DNA from: CAWIUB01 sp963839175
GTDB taxonomy: Bacteria > Actinomycetota > Actinomycetes > Mycobacteriales > Jatrophihabitantaceae
DNA length: 64,000 nt
Direction of reading: 5' to 3'
Assembly: GCA_963839175.1 (NCBI GenBank)
Contig: CAWIUB010000007.1
Span: forward strand, 4,813 to 68,812
The position numbers were made by a program, and so were the translations under genes. Positions 7,702-16,955 of the stretch are shown here, in pieces. Every line of letters begins with the position of its first letter. Position 1 is the stretch's first letter. Under the pieces are notes generated by a model. The model saw only the letters and a list, made by a program, of their open reading frames with translations. It made no database searches and was not told the origin of the DNA.

Positions 7702-10100
7702 GGGCGCCGACCCCGACTCCCGTCAAGCGCGCGCCGATGTGGCGAGCGACCGAGCAACAGTTGACCGTCTGGGGCGCGCGTGGCGGCGTGGGCGGCCCGC
7801 TCGATCTCGCGTCTGCTGAGGAGGTGCTGACCGCTCTACACGCCTCGCCGGAGATGGCTCGCCGATCGGCTCGCCAGCAGCGGCCGGTCATAGCCGCCGC
7901 CCGCACCATCCTCGACTGGCTCGCCACGCAACCCGGCGACGGCTGGCAACAGCGCTGGGAGGGCGCAAACCCGAACGACACCACGAGCTGGATCGAAACG
8001 ATCACTAACGATCCGCAAGCGCTGGAGCCTAGACGTCGCGTCTTCATCGATGCCCTCGGCTGCCTGATGCTGGTGCGGTTCGTTTTGCCCAGCCATCGAT
8101 TCCTCAGGACGCTGCAATCGAAGAACCTCTACGGCAGGAGCCGTGCGACCTTCCGGCCAGACCTGTTCGCCCTCGTGGAGCAGAAGGCGCAGGAATTGCA
8201 GCTGCGCAAGTTTCAGCGCGTTCAGGCGATCAACACACTCACCGCGCTCGTGCTGCATTGCGGCCGCGACCTGGACGCGTTGACGTTCGATGACTTCATG
8301 AATCTGCGCTACGCCACCGGCCGGCCCGGCGGGCAGACCCGCGGCGGCATCAGCATCGGCTGGGATCTCGTGCGAGGCATTGCCCAGATCCCGGACGCGC
8401 CGTTGCACACCATGCGACTACGCGGCCAGCTGTCGACGGGTGAGATCGTCGATGGCTACAACCTGCTCTGCCAGCCAATCCGCGACGTGATCGTGCGCTA
8501 CATGGACGAGCGGCGCCCGGCGCTGGACTACAGCACCTTCTCCACACACACCCGTATCCTCGCCGCGTTCTGGGCGGACCTGGAAGCGCACCATCCCGGC
8601 ATCGACTCGCTGCACCTGCCCGAGGACGTCGCCGAAGCCTGGCGGCAGCGAGTTCGAACCGTGGTCAAGCGAGACGGAACTGTCCGCGAGCGGCTCTCCG
8701 CGCTGAACATCTTCGTCCCGGTGCGGGCCTTCTACCTCGATATCGCGCAGTGGGCGCTCGAGGACCCGTCTTGGGCGCCCTGGGCGATGCCGTGTCCGGT
8801 GCGGCGCAGTGACACCGAGGGCTACATGAAAAACCAGCGGCGGGTGAGGGCCCGGATGCATCAGCGCATCCGTGATCGGTTGCCACACTTGATGCGGCTC
8901 GTAGATTCGGCCGAGGCCTATCTTGCCGTGCAGGCCGGGTTGCTTGCGTCTGCTCAAGGAGTCGAATCCGACGCAGAGTTCACCCATCACGGGGTCCGGT
9001 ATCGGCGTCTGCCGCTGGGTGTCGATGAACTCGGCCCCGTGCGCCGCAGCGCTGCGCCCTTGGTGCGGGTCGAGGTCGTCGCAACCGGTGAGCGCGTCGA
9101 CGTCACGCATGGCGAGGACGAAGCGTTCTGGGCGTGGGCGATCATCGAGGTACTCCGCCATACCGGAGTTCGGGTCGAGGAACTGCTCGAACTCACCGTG
9201 CTCGCGCTGGTCAGCCATCGGCTGCCCGATACCGGTGAGGTCATCCCGCTGTTGCAGATCGTGCCGTCCAAGACGAACCAGGAACGGCTGCTGGTTGTGA
9301 CGCCTGAGCTGGCCAGCGCGCTCGCGACGATCATCACCCGCCTCCGCGCCATCGGCGGTGCAACGGTGCCGTTGGTGTCCCGGCACGACGCCCACGAACG
9401 GATCTGGGGAGCGCCACTGCCGCACCTGTTCCAGCGCAGCCGCGACTACCGCTCGTTCGTGATCAACGCGGGCATGGTCAACAAGCTGCTCGCGGATGCC
9501 TGGGCGCGTGCCGGTATCCGTGACGCCGCCGGCGAGCCGATCAAGGCCACTGCCCACGACTTCCGCCGGATGTTCGCCACCGAGATGGTCACCGGCGGGC
9601 TGCCCATTCATATCGCTGCCAAGATTCTCGGGCACAACCGGCTCGCGACCACGGAGGGCTATGCCGCCGTCTTCAACGACGATCTGATCCGCTCCTACCG
9701 CGCTTTCCTTGACTCGCGCCGTGCGGTTCGTCCACCCGAGGAATACCGTGAGCCAACCGACGAGGAATGGGCCGAGTTTCAGCAGCACTTCCAGACGCGC
9801 AAACTTGAGCTCGGCGACTGCGGCCGCCCCTACGCCACTCCGTGCAGCCATGAACACGCCTGCGTCCGCTGCCCCATGCTGCGCGTCGACCCACGAGCAC
9901 GGCCACGGCTGGCCGCGATCATCGCGAACCTCCGCGATCGCATCGACGAAGCCCGCGCCAACGGCTGGCTCGGCGAGATCCAAGGGCTGCAGGTCAGCCT
10001 CGCCGCCGCCGCCGGGAAGATGGCCGCACTCGACCGCGCCGCACGCCGGCGATCAGCGCCGGTCACTCTAAGCATGCCGACCGCGTTGTCGGGTCACTGA
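7698..10100 (+). CDS. Large tyrosine recombinase 2 (TnpB-like)
   Basis: An 800-residue protein, twice the size of its partner. The C-terminal half has the recombinase fold: Arg in RHTGVRVEELLEL, HxxR in AHDFRRMFATEM, His in ILGHNRLATTEGY and the likely Tyr in GYAAVF. The long N-terminal half is helical and unassigned. After the catalytic domain comes a Cys/His cluster, CGRPYATPCSHEHACVRCP, a likely zinc site, then a charged coiled stretch. Its coupled start and the partner's presence argue that both are needed for transposition. Confidence 0.9.
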   Translation: MRAPTPTPVKRAPMWRATEQQLTVWGARGGVGGPLDLASAEEVLTALHASPEMARRSARQQRPVIAAARTILDWLATQPGDGWQQRWEGANPNDTTSWIETITNDPQALEPRRRVFIDALGCLMLVRFVLPSHRFLRTLQSKNLYGRSRATFRPDLFALVEQKAQELQLRKFQRVQAINTLTALVLHCGRDLDALTFDDFMNLRYATGRPGGQTRGGISIGWDLVRGIAQIPDAPLHTMRLRGQLSTGEIVDGYNLLCQPIRDVIVRYMDERRPALDYSTFSTHTRILAAFWADLEAHHPGIDSLHLPEDVAEAWRQRVRTVVKRDGTVRERLSALNIFVPVRAFYLDIAQWALEDPSWAPWAMPCPVRRSDTEGYMKNQRRVRARMHQRIRDRLPHLMRLVDSAEAYLAVQAGLLASAQGVESDAEFTHHGVRYRRLPLGVDELGPVRRSAAPLVRVEVVATGERVDVTHGEDEAFWAWAIIEVLRHTGVRVEELLELTVLALVSHRLPDTGEVIPLLQIVPSKTNQERLLVVTPELASALATIITRLRAIGGATVPLVSRHDAHERIWGAPLPHLFQRSRDYRSFVINAGMVNKLLADAWARAGIRDAAGEPIKATAHDFRRMFATEMVTGGLPIHIAAKILGHNRLATTEGYAAVFNDDLIRSYRAFLDSRRAVRPPEEYREPTDEEWAEFQQHFQTRKLELGDCGRPYATPCSHEHACVRCPMLRVDPRARPRLAAIIANLRDRIDEARANGWLGEIQGLQVSLAAAAGKMAALDRAARRRSAPVTLSMPTALSGH

Positions 10101-10275
10101 TCGCCCGATTGTGCGCGTCGCACTCGCAGGGCGGTTCCCCCCACCAGCTCGGTAGCAACCACCTCGTAGCGCCCTGCGAGCGCGTCTCGCACCTCTGCAA
10201 GTAGCACCGGCACTCATCCACCGTTGTCACCGTTTCGTCGATTAGGAGTTTGTCATCGGTGTATTCGGCCACCAT
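10094..10275 (-). pseudogene. Small convergent gene with frame break, unknown
   Basis: From ATG 10275 one frame reads VAEYTDDKLLIDETVTTVDE. After a shift near 10210, another reads VLLAEVRDALAGRYEVVATE, then LVGGTALRVRR, and stops. Both look coding and together would give about 60 residues. It is antiparallel to the recombinase pair and overlaps the stop of recombinase 2. I do not recognise the family; it might be the small accessory factor of the element. Confidence 0.38.
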
Positions 10276-10529
10276 TGGGCGAGCCGAGTCGCCAGACCGG
10301 TATCGAGGTCTAGCGCAGAAGGCTCGACGAGCACAGGCGGCGCTTGCACATCGGCAGGTGCGCACTGACGGCGGCAGGTGCGGACGTTTGCTGTTGCGGG
10401 CCGGGTCGCCTGAGAAGCGGAGCATCATGTTCTGCCAGCGCCGAGGCCCAAGGACCCTTCCGAGCGTCCCCCTCAGACGGCCATCGTGGACCGCAGGACC
10501 GGCTCAGAGATCGAGGGGGTGCGAGTGCA

Positions 10530-11657
10530 ATGGCTGCATCGGAGATGCCCGTGCTTGCTTATCTGGGTGGAACCCAGGCGCTGACCATGACCCCGGTTGT
10601 CGGTGATCCCCTGCAGGTGCAGCCGGACGTGTTCATTCCCGGCGCGGAGGAGCTGGCCGTTGGCGAGATCCGCGTCACGGTGCTCGGTAGCGGAGATCCG
10701 TGGATCCGGCGCAGTCAGGCATCTGGGTCACTGTTGATCGAGGTGGGGAACCCGGAGCGGGACTTCTTCTTCTTCGATCTCGGTTCGGGGTCGCTGGCCA
10801 ACTTCACGGCGCTCTCGCTTCCGGTGGAGGCAACGACGAAGGTCTTCCTGTCGCACCTGCACGCCGATCACATCGGCGACATCCCCGGTCTGGTGGGGAG
10901 TCTGGCGAAGTCTGGGCGGATCGACCCGATCGAGATCTGGGGTGGTGCCAGCGAGGACCCTGACCTCGGCCTGGCCGCCTTCGTCGAGCACATGGGTAAG
11001 GCGATGGCGTGGGACACCGCCTCGGTGCGTGGCGTCCGCCCGACCACCGGCTTCGCGATGCTCGGACACGAGATCCCCTTCGACCGGCCAGAGACGATCT
11101 ACGAGCGCAACGGCGTGACCATCTCCTGCTTCCCGGCGATCCACGGGCTTAGCGGAGCGGTCGGCTACACCGTCGCCTACGCCGGGCTCAAGGTCGTCTT
11201 TTCCGGAGACACCCGCCCCTGCCGGCACGTGGTGGACGCCGCCGCGGGTGCCGACCTGTTGATCCACGAATGCTTCCAGTCGCCCGCAGTCTTCGCGCGC
11301 GCCACCGGGCTTCCCATGGACACGGCGTTGAAAATCACCCGACTTGCCCACACCGTCCCGGACCAGATGGGCAAGATCCTCGACATGACGCAGCCTCGCA
11401 TGGGCGCCCTGTGGCACCTCGACGTGACACCGGGGGTGGACGCGGTCTTCACCGAGCTGGGTGCCCACTACGGCGGGCCGGTGACCGTGACCCAGGACCT
11501 CACCGTGTTCAACGTCACCAAAGACGCCGTTGTCGCCCGCCAGGCGAAGGTGAACGACGCGGCGCCACCCGTCCACGGACCCTCACAAACCAGCCCCATA
11601 CTCGACCCACCGCCAACCCCACCAACATGGTGGACCAAAGCACTTCTCGACCTGTGA
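10530..11657 (+). CDS. MBL-fold metallo-hydrolase (GntH/RNase Z-like)
   Basis: A 375-residue protein starting at an ATG behind GAGGGGG. The metallo-beta-lactamase fold has the zinc motif SHLHADHIGD (HxHxDH), then FSGDTRPC (Asp), LIHECF and a late His in ALWHLDV. The opening VTVLGSGDPWIRRSQAS and the FFFFDLGSGSLANF block resemble, from memory, hydrolases annotated as GntH-like in guanitoxin clusters; the substrate is unknown. No signal peptide is evident. The last 45 residues are Pro/Thr-rich and end near the element boundary. It is the only recognisable cargo gene. Confidence 0.85.
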   Translation: MAASEMPVLAYLGGTQALTMTPVVGDPLQVQPDVFIPGAEELAVGEIRVTVLGSGDPWIRRSQASGSLLIEVGNPERDFFFFDLGSGSLANFTALSLPVEATTKVFLSHLHADHIGDIPGLVGSLAKSGRIDPIEIWGGASEDPDLGLAAFVEHMGKAMAWDTASVRGVRPTTGFAMLGHEIPFDRPETIYERNGVTISCFPAIHGLSGAVGYTVAYAGLKVVFSGDTRPCRHVVDAAAGADLLIHECFQSPAVFARATGLPMDTALKITRLAHTVPDQMGKILDMTQPRMGALWHLDVTPGVDAVFTELGAHYGGPVTVTQDLTVFNVTKDAVVARQAKVNDAAPPVHGPSQTSPILDPPPTPPTWWTKALLDL

Positions 11658-11751
11658 CCTGCGACCGCACATCGGCTTTGTCCGGGATGGATCGCTACAC
11701 CGCCCCCGGTAGCCGTGCTTGCAGATGACGTCTCGGCCAAGTTCGGTAAAG

Positions 11752-12317
11752 GGCTTGGTGCCCAGCTGGGCCAAGGACCCGAAAATCGGCAACAAGCTGG
11801 TGAACGCTCGCGTCGAGACGCTGGCCAGCAAGGCCAGTTGGCGCACCGCCTACCGGAAGCGGCGCTGCCTGATACCGGCCCGGGGTTATTGCGAGTGGCA
11901 ACCGGAGGAGCGGGACGGCAAGGTCGTCAAGCAGCCCTACTACTTGCACCCGGCCGCCGGCAGCCAGCTGTGCTTCGCCGGCCTGTACGAGTGGTGGCCG
12001 GACCGAGCAAGGCCGAAGACGACCCTGATCGCTGGCTGTGGACCGCAGTCATCATCACCACTGACGCGACCGGCCCTGCGGGCGAGATCCACGACCGGCC
12101 GCTGATCGTCCCGCGCGATCGCATCGACCCCTGGCTGGATCCACGTCTGACTGACCCGGACAAGATCACCGAGGTACTCAAAGGCGTACAGGCTCCGCCG
12201 ATGGAGATCCGGCCGGTGTCGCGGGACGTGAACCGGGTGGGCACCAACGGCTCCCACCTGATCGAGCCGTTGCCCAACGAGGCCGACCGGCCGTTCCAAC
12301 TCGCTCTGGCCTCCTGA
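11752..12317 (+). pseudogene. SRAP/YedK protein, 3' half, with frameshift
   Basis: The frame resumes at GLVPSWAKDPKIGNKLVNAR and contains the catalytic Glu in ARGYCEWQ. Near 12003 one base is missing: YEWWPD is followed in the next frame by PSKAEDDPDRWLW and the catalytic His in GEIHDRPLIVP. It ends DRPFQLALAS. Together with the segment at 6188 it reconstitutes an SRAP domain, so the gene is broken twice, by insertion and by frameshift. Confidence 0.87.
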
Positions 12318-12419
12318 ACCGGCCGAGCATAACCTGGCTGGCGTCGCGGTGCGCTTGGGTAGGTCGACGCGTGTCTCACGTCCTATTCCAGCAGACGTCT
12401 GGTCGCGCAACGCGGCACG

Positions 12420-12827
12420 TTGCGTTCGCTCCTCCTCGGCTGTGTCGATTATGCGGCGGGCCTGGACGTGCTGGAGTTCCGGAGCAACAACACCGCCCAC
12501 CAGCCGGTCATCGAGGCGCTGGGCGTGATTGACCGGTACGCGCACGCCGCCGGCATCCGTCGACGAGCGAGCGTCACCGGGCTGCGCAAACCCAGGCGCA
12601 AGAAGGCCGACGAATGCGCCAAGTACCTGGTGAACAAATCCCCCTACCTCGACTACCCGACCGCCCTGGCCGCCGGCTGGCCGATCGCCACCGGCGTCAT
12701 CGAAGGCGCCTGCCGCTACCTGGTCGCCGATCGCATGGACATCACCGGCGCACGCTGGAGCGTCGCCGGCGCCGAGGCCGTACTCAGGCTACGAGCGCTG
12801 CGCGCCAACCAAGCATTCGAGCCCTAG
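12420..12827 (+). pseudogene. Chimeric transposase remnant: Tn3-type piece joined to ISKra4-type piece
   Basis: A single open frame with two unrelated halves. Residues about 14-45 (VLEFRSNNTAHQPVIEALG) match a stretch typical of Tn3-family TnpA proteins. From about residue 60, CAKYLVNKSPYLDYPTALA and GVIEGACRYLVADRMDITGA are the conserved C-terminus of ISKra4-family transposases. Neither half is complete, so this is a fusion scar between two dead transposons and not a functional protein. Confidence 0.7.
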
Positions 12828-12855
12828 CGCCGATTTTCACGCAGCGAATCGACCC

Positions 12856-14558
12856 TCATTCTGGGGGTGGTGATGCGAGTTCGTAGCGCAGGGTGCGTCC
12901 GCCGAGCCAGGGGACGGTGATCTCGGGTAGGTCGGCTTGGCGTAGGACGGGTGAGTAGGTGCGCCGGTCGAGTCGCACGACGATCTGGTTGCCGTGGTTG
13001 AGGATGTGTCCGCCGGTGGACAGGAAGCGGCGTTGCAGGGTGTCGGGGGTGGCGGTGGCGTAGCCGGGGATGCGGCGGCGTAGCGCATCGCAAAGGGTGT
13101 GGGCGAGCACGGTGAGGACGACGTCGAGGTCGATGTTGAGGGCGACGGCGCCGGTGAGTGAGTCGAGGTGGAAGGAGCGGATCGCTTCGGCGAGGCGTTG
13201 TTCGATGTTCATTCTGCGGGAGTAGGTCTCGGTGAGCTGTTTGGCGGGCATCGAATGCTGGTTGGTGATCAGGATGGTGGGTTGCTCGTGGCCCAGGCCG
13301 GCGACGGCGAGTTGTCGTAGCGTGCCGGGATAGGACGACAGGCGGGCGGCGGGGTCGTCGATCACCCGGACGCGGCGGGTTGTGCCGCCGGCGCGGGCCA
13401 CGGTCAGGTTGGTCCAGGCGCTGGTGGGCAGCGCGTGCAGGTGGGCGGTGAGTTTGGGGGTGCGGGCGCGCAGGGTGATGAACCCGATGCCGCGCTCGTC
13501 CAGTTCGCCGAGTTGGGTTTGGGTGGTGACCTTGGAGTCCATCACCAGCAGGGCGGGGTCTTTTCCGGTGACGGTGTGCCAGTGCTCGGTGAAGGCGAGG
13601 ACCTCCTTGCTCTGACGGGCTTTAGCGAGGTCGGCGTTGGCGTAGAGCAGGGCGTGGGAGTCGGCGTCTTCGGCGAAGAACGTCAGCACGCTGCGGGTGC
13701 GTTGCGAGCGGGTGGGCACGTAGTGCTTCTCGAGGGCGGGATCCTCGCCCCAGTGCATGACGGCGTGGAAGTCGAGGTTCAGCACGTCGCCGGTGGCCAG
13801 GCCCGCGGCGAGGGCAGCCTTGTCCAACGCGGTCAGGAACTTCTTCTGCTTGGCATGTTGCAGCCGGTAGGAGTAGGTGGTCAGCGCGGTGGTCTTGGGC
13901 AGGCAGGGCGGTGAGTCCGGCGAACAGCGCGGCGGCGGGGTCGGCGGCCAGGTCGTGCACGTGGGAGACGCGGCGGGTTGCGGTCAGTTTCACCGCCAGC
14001 AGGCTGAGCAGGTAGCTGACCGCGGGGATGTCGCGGGTGCCGGGGTAGCCGGCGGCGGCGGCGAGTGCTGGCAGGTCCAGGGTGAGCAGGTCGGGCAGCA
14101 CCAGCAGCAGCCCGGCCATCCGGGTGGGCGCGGCGGCGGGCAGAGCGGCGTAGTCATCAGTGCTCAGTGCTCAGCCCGGATCCACCGCTCAGTGCTCGGG
14201 CCCTGGGCAGTTCCGCCCGGCGCGGACCGCCGCGCAGAGCCTCCGGACGTCGCCAGATCCGGGGCAGCCCGGCCTCGGTGATGACCTCGCTGATCCCGGT
14301 GCGGTTCAGCCCGACACCGTCGGCGGCCAGCGCGCCGGCGATCTCGTCGATGGAGTACCCCTGCGCGCGCAGGGCGATGATTCGGGTGCGGGCGGCGTCT
14401 TTGCCGGGCGCGGTTTTCGGGCCGGGGCGGGCGTCGAGGAAGAAGTTCTTCGCCCCGGCGCGGAAGTCGGCCACCGCCGAGTTCAGCCCGGCGGGGGTGT
14501 AGCCGAACCGGGCGGCCACGGTCGCGGCTGGTTCACCGCCGAACAGGTAGGCACGCAA
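12856..14558 (-). pseudogene. DDE transposase (IS1380/IS1634-like), broken into three frames
   Basis: Reading leftwards, a helix-turn-helix N-terminal part (AARFGYTPAGLNSAV) stops at 14157. A second frame carries LLLVLPDLLTLDLPALAAA up to about 13905. A third carries the DDE core (DVLNLDFHAVMHWGEDP, LLVMDSKVTTQTQLGEL, MNIEQRLAEAIRSFHLDSL). The breaks are single-base shifts. Outer ends near 12833 and 14660 share CAGCGAAT in inverted orientation. The build (HTH plus DDE) parallels the element at 21.5 kb, but the two are not copies. Confidence 0.75.
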
Positions 14559-14660
14559 CGCCTCGTAGCGGGTCTGCGGGCCGGGTGCGGGGACGGCGAA
14601 GAATTCGCCACCCGCCCGGCCTGGTTGCGGGGTATTCGCTGACTGGTTAATACCCTGAAG

Positions 14661-15152
14661 TCAATCGTGTCCGGTCGCTGAGATCAACGACCGCCGCCCA
14701 GCGTGTCGCCCAGTTCGGCGGTCGACGCACGAGAACCACTGAAACAACAGCAATGTAGTTCAGCTGGTGCCTGGCTCACGGTCCACACCCTGCCACGATC
14801 CCCGGAAACGCAAGCAGGAAACCCTTCTACCAGTCAGCGAGATGCCTTCACTGGCACCCGCCGCGTCACCTCACCGAGTAAGACGAATCGCCTCCCCAGG
14901 CAGGGCATTCCTACCCTCGCACCGCCCCGAGCACGCCGCGCGAACCCCGAAGATCAGGAAAAACCCTCGCCGCGAAAATCGGCGCTAGTGGCGCTACCAC
15001 CTCAACCGCAAACGCCGCCGTGTCCACCAGTCTCGCTACCACATGGGCGTCATACCGCTCGTCGCCTAGTCCCTCCAGAAGAGCCGCACCCAATAGATTA
15101 GACGCAAGAAACGAAATGGACTTCAGTTAATTCGGTTAGGAGGGTGTTCTGC
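14661..15152. other. Intergenic stretch without recognisable gene
   Basis: Between the broken transposase and the next toxin-antitoxin pair I see no convincing gene. The last 50 bases become AT-richer (CAATAGATTAGACG, AGTTAATTCGGTT) and should hold the promoter; TTAGGAGGG at 15136-15144 is a strong ribosome site for the next gene. Confidence 0.5.
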
Positions 15153-15689
15153 ATGACTGTATCCGCGCGCGAGTCGGAGACATATCTTCCGTCAGCAACC
15201 GAGGCTGACGAGTTGGCGCAGGTCCATGACTTCCTCGCCGCGCATGAAGCGGCCGGCCGGGGAACGGTGGCCCGACGCTACCTGCTGGTGGGTGCCAAGC
15301 CCGGCGACCAGGTCGAGGTGCCCGAAGCGGTTCATCGCGTGTTGCGCCAGGTGGTGGACGCCCTTGCCGACGGTCTTGCCGTCAGAGTCGCGCCGCAGGC
15401 GATGACCTTGACCACCCAGCAGGCCGCTGACCTGCTGGGCGTGACCCGGCCGACGCTGATCAAGATCCTCGAGCAGGGCAGCGTCCCGTTCACGCGGGTC
15501 GGTACGCACCGCCGGGTGATGCTGTCTGATGTGCTTGCCTATCGCGAGCGGCGGCGCGCGGAGCAGTATGCCGCGCTCGAAGCCACGGCTGTCGACATCG
15601 ACGACGAAGACGACCTCGAATCGGCGCTGGCCGAATTGCGTGAGGCCCGCCGCGTGATCGCGCAGCGCCGGCTACAGCAGCGGGCCTGA
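15153..15689 (+). CDS. Excisionase-like HTH antitoxin
   Basis: A 178-residue protein; ATG 15153 follows TTAGGAGGG by 8 bp and is favoured over the GTG inside that site. The middle (about residues 85-135) is a MerR/excisionase-type helix-turn-helix: TTQQAADLLGVTRPTLIKIL, then FTRVGTHRRVMLSDVLAY. The C-terminus is an acidic, then basic helix. The gene lies 12 bp upstream of a PIN-domain gene, and this HTH_17 type is a common antitoxin partner of PIN toxins; it probably also represses the operon. Confidence 0.8.
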   Translation: MTVSARESETYLPSATEADELAQVHDFLAAHEAAGRGTVARRYLLVGAKPGDQVEVPEAVHRVLRQVVDALADGLAVRVAPQAMTLTTQQAADLLGVTRPTLIKILEQGSVPFTRVGTHRRVMLSDVLAYRERRRAEQYAALEATAVDIDDEDDLESALAELREARRVIAQRRLQQRA

Positions 15690-15701
15690 CAGACTGCCCG
15701 A

Positions 15702-16130
15702 GTGTTCGCCGCACTGCTCGACACGTCCGTGCTGTGGCCAAGTCTTCAGCGCGACGTCCTGCTCTCGTTCGACGCGGAGGGTCTGTATCGGCCGGTGTGG
15801 AGTTCCGCGATTCTCGAGGAGCTCGAGTACCACGAGGCGCAGAAGTTGTGCCGCCGTGGGGTGGACGAGGCGGACGCGCGCCGTCGTGCCTCTGGCCTGA
15901 TATCTGCGATGAGGGCGGCATTCGACGACGCCGAGGTCACGGGCTCGCAGGCGCTCGAGGGCAGTTTCGCGCTGCCTGATTCAGAGGACGAGCACGTGGT
16001 CGCAGCGGCCGTCGTTGGCGGTGCCGGGGTCATCGTCACGCACAACACGCGTGACTTCCCGCCTGACCGGATCCCGTCGATGATCGAGGTCCAGACGCCG
16101 GCAGTCTTCGCGCATCACACCGTCTCGTAG
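15702..16130 (+). CDS. PIN-domain toxin (VapC-like ribonuclease)
   Basis: A 142-residue protein with GTG start. It shows the PIN acidic residues: Asp in LLDTSVLWPS, Glu in ILEELEYHEA, and the C-terminal set in SEDEHVVAAAV and VTHNTRDFP. PIN toxins cleave RNA with Mg2+ and are held by the antitoxin encoded just before. The 12-bp gap and order antitoxin-toxin fit a type II module. Confidence 0.82.
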   Translation: MFAALLDTSVLWPSLQRDVLLSFDAEGLYRPVWSSAILEELEYHEAQKLCRRGVDEADARRRASGLISAMRAAFDDAEVTGSQALEGSFALPDSEDEHVVAAAVVGGAGVIVTHNTRDFPPDRIPSMIEVQTPAVFAHHTVS

Positions 16131-16530
16131 GGTCTTGTCAGATGACGATCGTGACCCTTGTCAGCGGCTGCGGATACGCGTATCCCGGAGACGGCACGTG
16201 CGACGGCGGCGGGCAGGGAGGGCGATGGGTGAGAGGATCGGCGTGTCACGCGACTTGCTGATCACGACCGTCTGATTCGTCGGGTCGTTCGATGAGCTTG
16301 CCGTTCTTGAATACCGCGCCGGCACGGACCAGCGCGACGAGGTGGTCGACAGCGTGTCCAAGAGGACACCGAACGACGGGTCCGGCCCGGCTACGCACTG
16401 CGAGGATGGCCGAGGTCCGCCCGACGACGATGCAACGCCTGCACCGCGCGGGTACGCCGACTGTGTGCGAATCGCCGAGGGAGCACCCGACGGCGATATG
16501 CGCGCTGACCGCGGCATGAGCGCGAGTTTC
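16131..16530 (-). other. Degenerate coding remnants, possibly amidohydrolase C-terminus
   Basis: On the minus strand one frame ends DHLVALVRAGAVFKNGKLIE, then RPDES..., like the last residues of amidohydrolases, but nothing upstream confirms it. Part of the stretch (16375-16470) is a diverged repeat of 20307-20402. No intact gene is present. Confidence 0.35.
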
Positions 16531-16955
16531 TCAGCAGTCGACGGCGAGAACGCGGCGCACCCGCTCAACCGTGTCGTCGAGCTCTCCGGATGCGTCGACC
16601 GGCGTCGCCGATGGACGCAGCCTCGCCACCCGGTCGATAGCGTGCACAAGCGTCGGGACATCGTCGGCCGAGACGATGGAGGCATTGATGAGATGTTCCG
16701 ACCGCTCGGGGCGCAGCGCCCGCTGGGCAAGACGGCGCTGCAGCGTGGCCACATCGGCGGTGAGGATGACTTCAACGAACTTCGCGCCGTGCGCCTGGGC
16801 GGCGCTCTGGAGCTGATCGATGAATTCGGTCTTCGCGAGGAACTGTCCTACGTAGACGTCGTGACCGGAGTCGAGTTGCGTTGCTATGACGGCGAGTGCG
16901 AGGCGGCGGGCGTGGTATCCGGCCGCGGTCATGTCCGCATCCCACTGGCCTAGGG
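16531..16955 (-). pseudogene. P-loop kinase/AAA-type ATPase, 3' part cut by IS4-family element
   Basis: The frame from the right target-site copy reads ALGQWDADMTAAGYHARRL, then GHDVYVGQFLAKTEFIDQL and VEVILTADVATLQRRLAQRA, and ends VERVRRVLAVDC. It looks like the distal two thirds of a small kinase (gluconokinase/AAA family) and lacks a P-loop. The P-loop part lies on the far side of the IS element. Removing the IS and one target copy restores one frame of 180 residues. Confidence 0.85.

Larger units (their letters stand above)
6382..11751 (+). mobile_element. Dual tyrosine-recombinase element with metallo-hydrolase cargo, inserted in the SRAP gene
   Basis: About 5.4 kb separates the two collinear halves of one SRAP gene. 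It contains two recombinase genes with ATGA overlap, a small convergent frame and an MBL-fold hydrolase. The organisation recalls Tn554-like elements (TnpA plus TnpB), but no TnpC-like third protein was recognised. No long terminal inverted repeats were seen; imperfect copies of TCGGTnAA..GGG mark both ends. Boundaries are set by SRAP homology and may be off by a few bases. Confidence 0.72.

Noticed and set aside
10344..10529. Longer N-terminus of the MBL hydrolase
   Set aside because: Upstream codons are Cys/Arg-rich, lack homology, and the ATG at 10530 has a good ribosome site.
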